Shown piece by piece: positions 16,854 through 23,851 of a stretch of DNA of 23,864 nt. Source of the DNA: Sphingobium sp. (GTDB taxonomy: Bacteria > Pseudomonadota > Alphaproteobacteria > Sphingomonadales > Sphingomonadaceae); the NCBI GenBank assembly GCA_030148625.1, contig JASBTC010000220.1, forward strand, positions 1-23,864, given 5' to 3'. The notes under the pieces were generated by a model. It did not search any database. It was not told the origin of the DNA and saw only the letters and a program-made list of their open reading frames with translations. The first letter of the stretch is position 1, and the number at the start of each line of letters is the position of its first letter. Both the position numbers and the translations under genes were made by a program.

Positions 16854-17324
16854 TCAACCGGCTTTGGCGAGCAAGATACGCAGCGCCGCCAGTATTGGCC
16901 GCTGGCTGGCGAGTATCGCATCATCAGCCTCGGCAAGCGGGATCCAGCGCGCCGAATCGATTTCCGGAAAGCTTTGGAACATGCCGCTACCCGGCGGCCA
17001 TTCCAGTTCGAACCGGTTGCTGACGATTTCGGCGGGATCGATGGACTGTTCGTGTGCGAACGCCTCGACGATTTTGCCACCGGCCTGGCGGATTTGCATA
17101 AGCGGCTGCATGTCTCCTTCAACCGCGACACCGAGCTCTTCCATAGCTTCGCGACGGGCCGCGGTTCCAGCATCTTCACCCGGCTGGATCATGCCTTTGG
17201 GTATTTGCCAGGCGCCTATGTCCTTGTTTCGCCAATAAGGGCCGCCGGGGTGCGCAAGCAGAACTTCAACACCCGATCCGGCGCGGCGATAGAATAAAAT
17301 GCCTGCACTGCGCTGGGCCATCAT
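16854..17324 (-). CDS. NUDIX hydrolase
   Basis: A 156-residue hydrolase of nucleoside-diphosphate-linked substrates. The NUDIX box is complete: G44, E50, R58, E59, E62, E63, G65 in GMIQPGEDAG...REAMEELGV. The N-terminal strand RSAGILFYRR and the segment GPYWRNKDIGAWQIPKG resemble the MutT/Ap4A-type DNA-repair-related group. The start at MMAQRSAG (17324) is preceded by AAGG six bases upstream; the longer open frame to 17420 crosses the palindrome at 17348-17361 and is rejected. The substrate cannot be assigned. Divergent from the proline-rich ORF and upstream of the conserved unknown gene. Confidence 0.88.
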   Translation of the reverse strand: MMAQRSAGILFYRRAGSGVEVLLAHPGGPYWRNKDIGAWQIPKGMIQPGEDAGTAARREAMEELGVAVEGDMQPLMQIRQAGGKIVEAFAHEQSIDPAEIVSNRFELEWPPGSGMFQSFPEIDSARWIPLAEADDAILASQRPILAALRILLAKAG

Positions 17325-17347
17325 TGCTAACCTTGGCGGACGGATGC

Positions 17348-17361
17348 TCAGTTTATACTGA
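17348..17361. promoter_or_regulatory. 14-base palindrome upstream of the NUDIX gene, candidate operator
   Basis: TCAGTTTATACTGA has perfect 5-base arms (TCAGT/ACTGA) around TTAT, 24 bases upstream of the NUDIX start. On the minus strand it contains TATAAA, which could serve as a -10 element, but no well-spaced -35 element was found. Symmetry and position suggest a regulator site overlapping the promoter. No matching copy was noticed elsewhere in the window. Confidence 0.35.
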
Positions 17362-17549
17362 AAGAGCCTTGGCAATACATCGGCCTCGACCCACGTCGGC
17401 GTGGTTACGTGCGGCATCATCTCTCAAGTCCGTAATGTCCCGAATGCCGATCGCATCGCAGACGGGTTAATTTCAGCTTCCGCAGACCGAAACGACGCAT
17501 CGGGCGCCGTTTGCAGCGAACGTTGCAAAGTGAACGGGAAGGCCGGACA

Positions 17550-17828
17550 ATGACCGAATTCGATCGAGAACAGCTGAACGGGATGCCCGTGCCAGGCAAT
17601 CCGGCCCCCGATATTATCAACCCCCAATCTCCGCCGGAATCGCCCGTCTCTGCGCCGCCTGCCGAAGAGCCGATGCAGGAGCCGCCCGGCATCCAATCGC
17701 CCGACCCGGGCCGGGAAGAGCCAAAGACGCCGCCGCCTGAAATCCCCCCGGCTGAAGCTTGTATGGGCCTGCGCCTTGCATCGGGCATCGCCGATTGCCG
17801 AGTGAGGCTTCCTTGGGGATCTACGTAA
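17550..17828 (+). CDS. Proline-rich small hypothetical protein
   Basis: A 92-residue ORF with ATG at 17550 and GGAAGG about seven bases upstream. Residues about 12-66 are dominated by Pro, Glu, Ser and Gly with repeated PxPP or EEPxxPP units, and would be disordered. The last 20 residues (GLRLASGIADCRVRLPWGST) are different in character. There is no signal peptide or membrane segment. The gene is divergent from the NUDIX gene and lies 79 bases ahead of the VIT-type transporter on the same strand. Proline-rich small proteins of this kind are usual in related bacteria, but no function is known to me. An overlapping minus-strand frame looks non-coding. Confidence 0.5.
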   Translation: MTEFDREQLNGMPVPGNPAPDIINPQSPPESPVSAPPAEEPMQEPPGIQSPDPGREEPKTPPPEIPPAEACMGLRLASGIADCRVRLPWGST

Positions 17829-17907
17829 GGCGCGCAATGAAGGATGGTGCCAGGGAGCCACTGGTTTGAGAGGTCGATCAAGTCATGACGCATCGAGTTG
17901 GGCACCA

Positions 17908-18609
17908 ATGAGTCGTTTGGGAACGCATCGCGAGCGTCATCTCGTTTCCCGTATCGGTTGGCTGCGGGCGGCTGTGCTTGGCGCCAACGACGGAATTGTG
18001 TCCACGGCAAGCCTCATTCTTGGGGTTGCGGCTTCGGCGGCTCAAAGGGACGCGATCCTGATCGCGGGGGCTGCCGGGCTGGTCGCGGGCGCAATGTCGA
18101 TGGCTGCCGGCGAATATGTCTCGGTCAGTTCGCAGGCCGATGCCGAAGAAGCGGATCTGGACCGTGAACGCCGCGAGCTCGCGAACGACAATGAGGCCGA
18201 GAATGAGGAGTTGACCCAGATCTATATCCGGCGCGGTCTCGATCGCGATACGGCGCTATCGGTGGCACGCCAGCTGATGGCTGCCGATGCGCTCGCTGCT
18301 CATGCGCATGATGAACTGGGTATATTGGAGATGACGACGGCGCGTCCGATCCAGGCCGCGTTGACGTCGGCCGCGACATTCACCTGTGGCGCTGCATTGC
18401 CTTTGTTGATCGTGTTTCTGGTGCCGATGGCCCGCCTTGTTCCGATCGAAGCCGGCGCATCGCTTCTCTTCCTCGCTCTGCTCGGTGCTATAGGTGCGGT
18501 GGCGGGCGGCGCGATCGTCTGGCGCGCTGCTGCGCGCGTCACCTTCTGGGGAGCGCTCGCCATGGCATTGACCGCGGGGATCGGGCACCTGGTCGGTACG
18601 GCCCTCTGA
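17908..18609 (+). CDS. VIT1/CCC1-family membrane protein (predicted Fe/Mn transporter)
   Basis: A 233-residue membrane transporter. The N-terminal motif GWLRAAVLGANDGIVSTASLILGV (about residues 18-40) is typical of VIT1/CCC1. It is followed by helix 2 (AGAMSMAAGEYVSVSSQ), an acidic cytoplasmic loop rich in Glu/Asp (about 80-110) that in the family binds metal, and three C-terminal helices. The ATG at 17908 (MSRLGTHRERHLVSR) matches family starts; a TTG at 17866 is possible. Its stop is one base before the start of the NRAMP-like gene, which indicates coupled translation. Family members move Fe2+ or Mn2+ out of the cytosol, probably against protons. The ion here is inferred. Confidence 0.88.
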   Translation: MSRLGTHRERHLVSRIGWLRAAVLGANDGIVSTASLILGVAASAAQRDAILIAGAAGLVAGAMSMAAGEYVSVSSQADAEEADLDRERRELANDNEAENEELTQIYIRRGLDRDTALSVARQLMAADALAAHAHDELGILEMTTARPIQAALTSAATFTCGAALPLLIVFLVPMARLVPIEAGASLLFLALLGAIGAVAGGAIVWRAAARVTFWGALAMALTAGIGHLVGTAL

Positions 18610-18610
18610 G

Positions 18611-19936
18611 ATGCAGCGGCCGACGGAAGATCGTGTACCGGTGTCTGCGGCCGATCCGCTGACGAAGGCGGATTTCGAAACTATTGTCACACCGCCGGGC
18701 TTCTTCGCTCGGCTGGGGCCAGGGCTGATCACTGGCGCCGCCGACGATGATCCCAGCGGAATCGGCACCCACAGCCAGATCGGCGCCCAGTTCGGCTATG
18801 GCCTGGCCTGGACCTTTGTCCTCAGTTTTCCGCTGATGGTCGTCATCCAGCAGGTCGCCGCCGAGATCGGGCGAGTCACGGGTGCCGGAATCGCCCGCAA
18901 TCTGCGACGCCATTATCCTCGCCCCGTGCTGTGGGCGATGGTGACGCTGCTCCTGATCGCCAATGTGGTGAACCTTGGCGCTGACCTGAGTGCTATGGGC
19001 GCTGCCCTGGTGCTGCTGACAGGGGGGAATGCTGTTCTCTATACCCTGTTGTTCGGGATCCTTTGCGTGGTGCTCGAGGTAACGCTCAGCTATCCACGCT
19101 ATGCGGCCATTCTGAAATGGACCACCCTGTCCCTGTTCGCTTACGTCGCGGTCGTCGCGGTCGCTGGCGTCCCCTGGGGACGGGCGCTGACCTCTCTGAT
19201 CGTGCCCGAGCTACAATGGAACGCCGACTACGCAACCGCGATGGTCGCGATCCTCGGCACCACGATCAGCCCTTATCTTTTCTTCTGGCAGGCCGGGCAG
19301 GAGATTGAGGAGCAGCACCGTCATCATGCCAAGCCTTTGTGTATCGCGCCACGCGATGCCGGTCCCGAACTCAAGCGGATTCGCATCGACACGCTGACCG
19401 GCATGGCGTTCAGTTCGATCATTTCGCTCGCTATCGTGTTCGCGACCGCGGCGACTCTCAATGCCCAAGGCATCACCGACATCGCCACTTCGGCGCAAGC
19501 CGCGGAGGCGCTGCGTCCGATCGCCGGCCGCTTCGCCTTCGCGATGTTTGCGCTTGGCATCATTGGTACCGGCCTGCTCGCAGTGCCGGTTCTTGCCGGC
19601 TCGGCGGCTTATGCCGTGACCGAAATGAGCGGCAGGGTGGGAAGCCTTGACGCGAAACCGCTCCAGGCGCGGCTATTCTATGCGACGATCGCGATAACGA
19701 CGCTTGCTGGCGCCGCGCTTACGTCGATCGCGATCGATCCGGTGAGGGCGCTTTACTGGGCGGCAGTCGTCAACGGTGTTTTGGCGGCGCCGCTGATGGC
19801 GATGATGATGCTGATCGTTCGCAACAAGCGGGCAATGGGACGGCTTACTCTATCGCCCATGGCCACAGCGCTAGGCTGGTTTGCGACATCGGTTATGGCC
19901 GCGGCTACCGTGCTTTTCTTTGCGTTTGCTCTTTAG
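18611..19936 (+). CDS. NRAMP-like divalent cation transporter with altered metal-site motifs
   Basis: A 441-residue polytopic membrane protein with about eleven helices. Helix 1 carries ADDDPSGIGTHSQIGAQFG (DPSG at 47-50), in the place of the canonical DPGN. Helix 6 carries GTTISPYLFFWQ (about 216-227), in the place of GATVMPHN. The ligand positions normally Asn and Met are therefore Gly and Ser, while the helix-1 aspartate is kept. It starts one base after the VIT-type gene stop. The family normally imports Mn2+ or Fe2+ with protons. With these substitutions the substrate may differ, so no mntH symbol is given. The reading frame is intact and of usual length. Confidence 0.87.
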   Translation: MQRPTEDRVPVSAADPLTKADFETIVTPPGFFARLGPGLITGAADDDPSGIGTHSQIGAQFGYGLAWTFVLSFPLMVVIQQVAAEIGRVTGAGIARNLRRHYPRPVLWAMVTLLLIANVVNLGADLSAMGAALVLLTGGNAVLYTLLFGILCVVLEVTLSYPRYAAILKWTTLSLFAYVAVVAVAGVPWGRALTSLIVPELQWNADYATAMVAILGTTISPYLFFWQAGQEIEEQHRHHAKPLCIAPRDAGPELKRIRIDTLTGMAFSSIISLAIVFATAATLNAQGITDIATSAQAAEALRPIAGRFAFAMFALGIIGTGLLAVPVLAGSAAYAVTEMSGRVGSLDAKPLQARLFYATIAITTLAGAALTSIAIDPVRALYWAAVVNGVLAAPLMAMMMLIVRNKRAMGRLTLSPMATALGWFATSVMAAATVLFFAFAL

Positions 19937-20029
19937 TTGTCCGCACCGATGCGCTCTTGGTCAGAGGGTTCGTCCCCGTCATCCTCGTCGTGAACTTCCG
20001 GACGATGAAACCTTGGAATTATTGCCGGT

Positions 20030-20383
20030 CTATCGAAACCCGCACTGCGCGTAGCTTGATCGCTTCAAGAAGCGCATACATGTTTTGAGGGTGATCGTGG
20101 GCCGCACAAGATTGAAGATGCCTTCGAGACGCTCGCGAATGCCACGCCGGGCAACATCCTTTCCCCCTTCCGGAATACCGATGATCTCGCCGCTGTCTTC
20201 TACACCTAGAAGGATCATGCCCGCGTTCGACGTCGCGAACGCCGCAATTTCCTTGGCAAGATCGCCGGCGTGCTTCGGGAACTCGCGCTTGAACTCGACT
20301 GTCTGCGTTTCGCTCGCAGCCGCCAGGTGCGGCAATTCACGCGTCAATTCAGCGTCGGCCCAACTGGGGTGTTCGTTATCCAT
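20030..20383 (-). CDS. Truncated AlbA_2 (Schlafen-like) domain ORF, possibly a decayed gene
   Basis: A 117-residue ORF whose residues about 25-95 match the N-terminal AlbA_2/divergent AAA-4 domain: TQTVEFKREFPKHAGDLAKEIAAFATSNAGMILLGVEDSGEIIGIPEG, then ERLEGIFNLVRPTIT. Full members usually run to several hundred residues, with a DNA-binding or helicase-like C-terminus. After about residue 96 the sequence (KTCMRFLKRSSYAQCGFR) loses family character and stops, while other frames stay open past that point. This suggests truncation by frameshift or deletion. The family occurs in mobile and defence-related contexts. The start MDNEHPSWADAEL lacks a clear ribosome-binding site. A functional short AlbA_2-only protein cannot be excluded. 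Confidence 0.55.
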   Translation of the reverse strand: MDNEHPSWADAELTRELPHLAAASETQTVEFKREFPKHAGDLAKEIAAFATSNAGMILLGVEDSGEIIGIPEGGKDVARRGIRERLEGIFNLVRPTITLKTCMRFLKRSSYAQCGFR

Positions 20384-20786
20384 GCCGGACAGGATGCCGC
20401 TACATTTCGCCTCGTACCAGCAGGATTAGATCCACACCTTCCGCGCTGGTCTTCCATTCGCTCCCTGCTGGTTCGCACCACGGCCCTCGCGGACCCGGCG
20501 CCCAGCATCGCAAGGAGCCGATCCCGAGGCGGACTCGCAAAGGGCCATTTGCATATGCAACTGACCGGAGTTGGTCGAGAGCCGCCAGCCAGCATCACGA
20601 CATAAACAGGCAACTGCGATCGCCAACATCGCCAACATAGCCGCCGTTAGAGACCGACCTCGGGTGCCTCGGAAGCTGCCTTTCGTTCATCAAGGGGCGA
20701 CAAATATGGGATCGGAGCCCGGTGAGGGACCGTCCGATTTATGGCGAAAACGCGATTCCGTAGTAGTGGAATGGCCGCGGAGAAAG
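20384..20786. other. Gene-poor stretch between the AlbA_2 fragment and the tRNA-proximal repeats
   Basis: No convincing gene is present. A 70-codon minus-strand frame (20426-20638) has a hydrophobic N-terminus but no ribosome-binding site or family resemblance. A perfect 12-base palindrome TTGCATATGCAA lies at 20549-20560, and ATCGCCAAC is duplicated in tandem at 20619-20636. The stretch is consistent with decayed or intergenic DNA. Confidence 0.5.
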
Positions 20787-20832
20787 AGCGGGAGAAAACG
20801 CCTCTGAGAGCCCCAAAAGGGATTCTCCCGCT
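20787..20832. repeat. Inverted repeat with 10-base arms
   Basis: AGCGGGAGAA (20787-20796) and TTCTCCCGCT (20823-20832) are perfect reverse complements separated by 26 bases. It is the outer member of a repeat cluster next to the tRNA-Ser 3' end. Confidence 0.6.
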
Positions 20833-20906
20833 ACGGGATCATGCCGCGAACGGCGCAGAACTGCGCCGTTCTGGCGGCGATTCTCTCATTTACGGAAATC
20901 ATGCCG
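20821..20906. repeat. Imperfect direct repeats flanking the palindrome
   Basis: A segment at 20821-20846 and one at 20879-20906 share GATTCTC, TACGG and ATCATGCCG in the same order, with small indels between. They bracket the 24-base palindrome and the second ends six bases from the encoded CCA of the tRNA. The pattern could be a remnant of a duplicated or integrated element. Confidence 0.45.
20848..20871. repeat. 24-base near-perfect palindrome
   Basis: Arms GAACGGCGCAG (20848-20858) and CTGCGCCGTTC (20861-20871) are perfect over 11 bases and separated only by AA. As RNA either strand could form a stem of nine or ten pairs. It lies 41 bases beyond the 3' end of the tRNA-Ser transcript. There is no T-tract, so a standard intrinsic terminator is not supported, although a processing or termination hairpin is possible. 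Confidence 0.65.
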
Positions 20907-20912
20907 ACTGGC

Positions 20913-21003
20913 TGGCGGAGCGGGAGGGATTCGAACCCTCGATACGCTTTTGGCGTATACTCACTTTCCAGGCGAGCGCCTTCGACCACTCGGCCACCGC
21001 TCC
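20913..21003 (-). tRNA. tRNA-Ser (anticodon GGA)
   Basis: The minus strand folds as a class II tRNA. The acceptor GGAGCGG pairs with CCGCTCC, followed by discriminator G and an encoded CCA (20913-20915). The D-arm region is GGCCGAGTGGTCGAAGGC, and the anticodon stem CTCGC/GTGAG encloses the loop CTGGAAA with anticodon GGA, reading UCC and UCU. A long variable arm (ATACGC/GCGTAT) and the T arm GAGGGTTCGAATCCCTC identify it as serine tRNA. It lies 54 bases beyond the stop of the histidine kinase gene on the same strand. tRNA-Ser 3' ends are common integration sites, and the accessory-looking region is on the 3' side. Confidence 0.97.
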
Positions 21004-21057
21004 GCATGCTCTGGAAGGCGGCTCCCTATCGCGGCATTGACGGCGGCGCAAGGCGCT

Positions 21058-22398
21058 TCACAGCACCAGCCGGAACAGCGCGCCGTCGGCGGGCGATCGA
21101 TCGACCTCGATCGAGCCGTCATGCGCGAGCAGCACCTGCCGCGCGAAGCTGAGGCCGATGCCGCTGCCCGTCTTCTTGGTGGTGAAGAATGGCAGGAAGA
21201 TGTCGTGGCGCAGCGCCTCGGGCACGCCGGTGCCATTGTCGCCCACCTCGATCCGCGTCCGGCCCGACCGCATCGCCTCGATCGACAGCGATACGGTGGG
21301 CGTGTCGCCGTTCATCGTCGCGGCATCGGCGGCGTTGCGCAGCAGGTTGATGACGACCTGTGCGATCAGATCCGGGTCGGCATCGATCAGGTGGCTCGGC
21401 GGCGCGATCGTGATCTCCAGCCGGACATCGGCCCAATGTCCGTCGGCCTCGAACAGCCGGCCCAGCTCGGCCGCGAAGGGTTCGGCGGCGAACAGGCGTC
21501 GGTTGATCTGCGGCGGGCGGGTGATCGTGCGATAGGTTTCGACGAAATGCATCACGCCGTCGGCGCGGCGGGCCAGTGTCTCGATCGCGCCGCGCGCATC
21601 GGCAATGGCGGGATCGTCGCCGCGATCGGCCTCTGCGATGAGCTGCGCTGCGGTGCGCGCCAGCGACGTCACCGGGGTCATCGAATTCATGATCTCGTGG
21701 GTCAGCACGCGGATCAGGTCGCTCTGCGCCGCCACCTCGACGGCGTTGAGCGCATCCTGGATCGGCTGAACCGCGATCACCCGCACGGTGCCGCCCAGCC
21801 GCGCGAGCGAGGCGGCGCGAACCGTCGCGCGCTGCGGCCCGATGTCGAGCGACAGGATGAGCAGCTGATGGCGGCCGGGCGGCAAGCCGGCGATCGCCTG
21901 GACCAGGCTGGCACCATAGATCTCGAAATCGGCGACGCGGATGCCCTTATGCTGGTTGAACAGCCGCCGTGCCGCCTTGTTGACGCATTCGGCGCGCCCC
22001 TCGGAATCGACGGTGACGAGCGCGACGGGCACGTCGTCGACCAGCGCGGAGAAGAAGCGCGTCTCCTCCGAGATCCGCTCGCGCTCCTCGCGCAGCGTGC
22101 GGATGCCGCTGTCGAGCGCGGAACCCAGCACGTCGAAGCCGCTGCCGGCCTCGGGCCGGGCGAAGCGCGCCTGCAGGTCGCCGAAGCGCACCGCGTCGAT
22201 GAAGCGGGCGACTTCCAGATTGGTACGCTGGACATAGCGCCACAGCGCGATACCGGCGCCCGTCGCGAGCATTGCGGCAACGATCCGCGCCGCGGCGAGC
22301 CCGGGGGTCAGCAACGACCAGGCAAAGGCGGCGAGCGCGGCGAGCGCGAGCGCCAGGCGCAGCGCCAGTCCGATCGCGAAGCGGCGGTCAAAGCCCAT
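21058..22398 (-). CDS. Membrane-anchored sensor histidine kinase (NtrY-like)
   Basis: A 446-residue kinase. Two hydrophobic segments at about residues 8-30 and 36-54 anchor it, with almost no periplasmic loop, so the signal is probably sensed in the membrane or cytoplasm. A coiled or HAMP-like linker and a PAS-like region (about 110-215, FFSALVDDVPVALVTVDSEGRAECVNKAA) follow. The phosphoacceptor is H234 in LTHEIMNSMTPVTSL. The ATPase domain has N-box INLLRNAADA, DNGTGVP (387-393) and TTKKTGSGIGLS. The start overlaps the regulator stop by 11 bases, making a cognate pair. It is shorter than classical NtrY and lacks its large periplasmic domain, so no ntrY symbol is given. Confidence 0.93.
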   Translation of the reverse strand: MGFDRRFAIGLALRLALALAALAAFAWSLLTPGLAAARIVAAMLATGAGIALWRYVQRTNLEVARFIDAVRFGDLQARFARPEAGSGFDVLGSALDSGIRTLREERERISEETRFFSALVDDVPVALVTVDSEGRAECVNKAARRLFNQHKGIRVADFEIYGASLVQAIAGLPPGRHQLLILSLDIGPQRATVRAASLARLGGTVRVIAVQPIQDALNAVEVAAQSDLIRVLTHEIMNSMTPVTSLARTAAQLIAEADRGDDPAIADARGAIETLARRADGVMHFVETYRTITRPPQINRRLFAAEPFAAELGRLFEADGHWADVRLEITIAPPSHLIDADPDLIAQVVINLLRNAADAATMNGDTPTVSLSIEAMRSGRTRIEVGDNGTGVPEALRHDIFLPFFTTKKTGSGIGLSFARQVLLAHDGSIEVDRSPADGALFRLVL

Positions 22399-23797
22399 GT
22401 TTTTCCATCCGCCGATACAGCGACGCGCGCGTCAGCCCGAGTTCGGCGGCGGCGTTGGAGATGTTGTAGCCATGCTTCTTCAACGCGGTCTCGACCATGC
22501 GGCGCTCGGCCCGCTCGAGATTGAGATCGTCGTCGCCGGCCGGCGGCTCGACCACCGCGCTGCGTTCGACGCGCAGTGGCGCGGGCTCAGGGCGGCGGAT
22601 CGAGAAATCCGCAATGGTGAACGGCGCGTCGCCCGACAGGATCACCGCGCGCTCGACGGCATGGCGCAGCGCGCGGACATTGCCCGGCCAGTCATAGGCG
22701 GTCAGCGCGGCAAGCACGTCGGCGGGGATCGGCCGTGCCGCCTTGCCATATTTGCGTGCATAGAGTTCCAGATAATGGTCGAGCAGCATCGGCACGTCCT
22801 CGCGCCGTTCGCGAAGCGGCGGCAGCGTGATCTCGACGGTGTTGAGCCGAAAGAGCAGATCCTGCCTGAAGCGGTGCTCGTCGCCGAGCCGGTCCGTGGA
22901 CAGGTTGGTGGCGGCGATCACACGGATATCGACCGGGACCGGTTTGTTGGCGCCGACGGGCGTCACCTTGCGCTGCTCCAGCGCGGTGAGCAGCTTGGGC
23001 TGTAGGTGGAGTGGCAAATTGCCGATCTCGTCGAGGAACAAGGTGCCGCCATCGGCGGCCTGCAGCCGGCCGATGCGATCGGTGCGGGCATCGGTGAAGG
23101 CGCCCTTCACATGACCGAACAGCTCCGAATCGATCACCGTCTCGGCGACTGCGCCGAGATCGACCGACAGCATCACGCGTTCGGCGCGGCGCGAGCGGCG
23201 GTGGAGTTCGCGTGCGACCAGTTCCTTGCCGGTGCCGTTCTCGCCCAGGATCAGCACATTGGCGTCGGTCGGGGCGGCGCGTTCGATCAGCTGCTGGACG
23301 CGCGCCATCGCGGGCGACGTGCCGAGCAGTGGCGTCTCGCCGCCCGGTGCCGATGCGGCGATCGCGACGAGCTTGTCCTTTTCCGCGGCGACACGTCGCG
23401 AACGGCGCAATGCGGCGGCGGTCCGCACCGTGGCGAGCAGCCGCTCGTTGGACCAGGGCTTGGTCGCGAAATCGGTGGCGCCGCGCTTCATCGCCTCGAT
23501 CGCGATCTGGACGCCGCCATGCGCGGTGATCATCACCACCACCGCATCGGGATCGCGCGCCAGGAAACGCCCCAGCCATTCGAAACCCTCGGCCGCATCG
23601 GTGGCACCGCGCGCGAAATTGGCGTCGAGCAATATCGCCTCGGGCGCGCGCGTCGCCGTGCGTTCGAACGCGTCGCGCGGATCGGTGAAGGTCAGAACCT
23701 CGTCGAACAGCGACCGCAACAGCAGGCGCGCCGCGAGCAATATGTCTTCGTCGTCATCGATGACGACGCACAATTCGAATGGCTTTCCCTCCGGCAT
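22388..23797 (-). CDS. Sigma-54-activator-type response regulator with variant GAFTDA loop
   Basis: A 469-residue regulator with three domains. The receiver (about 7-125) has the acidic pocket DDDED (14-18), phosphoacceptor D58 (ILLDAN) and K113 (FATKPW). The AAA+ domain has Walker A GENGTGKE (185-192), the L1 loop GAFTDA (232-237) in place of GAFTGA, Walker B GTLFLDE (251-257) and an arginine-rich sensor region. The C-terminal Fis-type helix-turn-helix is near GYNISNAAAELGLTRASLYRRM. ATG 23797 was chosen; the TTG at 23836 overlaps a candidate promoter. The gene overlaps the kinase gene downstream. Target genes are unknown. Confidence 0.93.
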   Translation of the reverse strand: MPEGKPFELCVVIDDDEDILLAARLLLRSLFDEVLTFTDPRDAFERTATRAPEAILLDANFARGATDAAEGFEWLGRFLARDPDAVVVMITAHGGVQIAIEAMKRGATDFATKPWSNERLLATVRTAAALRRSRRVAAEKDKLVAIAASAPGGETPLLGTSPAMARVQQLIERAAPTDANVLILGENGTGKELVARELHRRSRRAERVMLSVDLGAVAETVIDSELFGHVKGAFTDARTDRIGRLQAADGGTLFLDEIGNLPLHLQPKLLTALEQRKVTPVGANKPVPVDIRVIAATNLSTDRLGDEHRFRQDLLFRLNTVEITLPPLRERREDVPMLLDHYLELYARKYGKAARPIPADVLAALTAYDWPGNVRALRHAVERAVILSGDAPFTIADFSIRRPEPAPLRVERSAVVEPPAGDDDLNLERAERRMVETALKKHGYNISNAAAELGLTRASLYRRMEKHGL

Positions 23798-23835
23798 GCG
23801 TCCGTTCCCGTACAGCGAGTGTCCGAAATCGGGCA

Positions 23836-23851
23836 ATCAATAATTGTGCCA
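23836..23851 (-). promoter_or_regulatory. Candidate sigma-54 promoter upstream of the response regulator
   Basis: On the minus strand TGGCACAATTATTGAT matches the consensus TGGCACR-N4-TTGCW at all fixed positions except that the -12 GC reads GA. GG and the -12 G are correctly spaced (ten bases between dinucleotides). It lies 39 bases upstream of the chosen ATG. The GC-to-GA change affects an important position, so activity is uncertain. Confidence 0.35.

Noticed and set aside
17417..18010. 197-codon minus-strand frame over the proline-rich ORF and VIT gene start
   Set aside because: It overlaps the better-supported plus-strand genes and has no ribosome-binding site or domain.
20426..20638. 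70-codon minus-strand frame with hydrophobic N-terminus
   Set aside because: No clear ribosome-binding site, mixed codon use and no recognisable family; described only within the gene-poor stretch.
20913..21003. Second copy of the tRNA-Ser 3' end as an attachment-site pair
   Set aside because: No duplicate of the T-arm and acceptor sequence was noticed elsewhere in the window and no integrase gene is present, so an integrated island is not demonstrated.
20950..22524. 524-codon plus-strand frame across tRNA-Ser and the histidine kinase
   Set aside because: It runs through the tRNA and antisense to the kinase motifs, so it cannot be a real gene.
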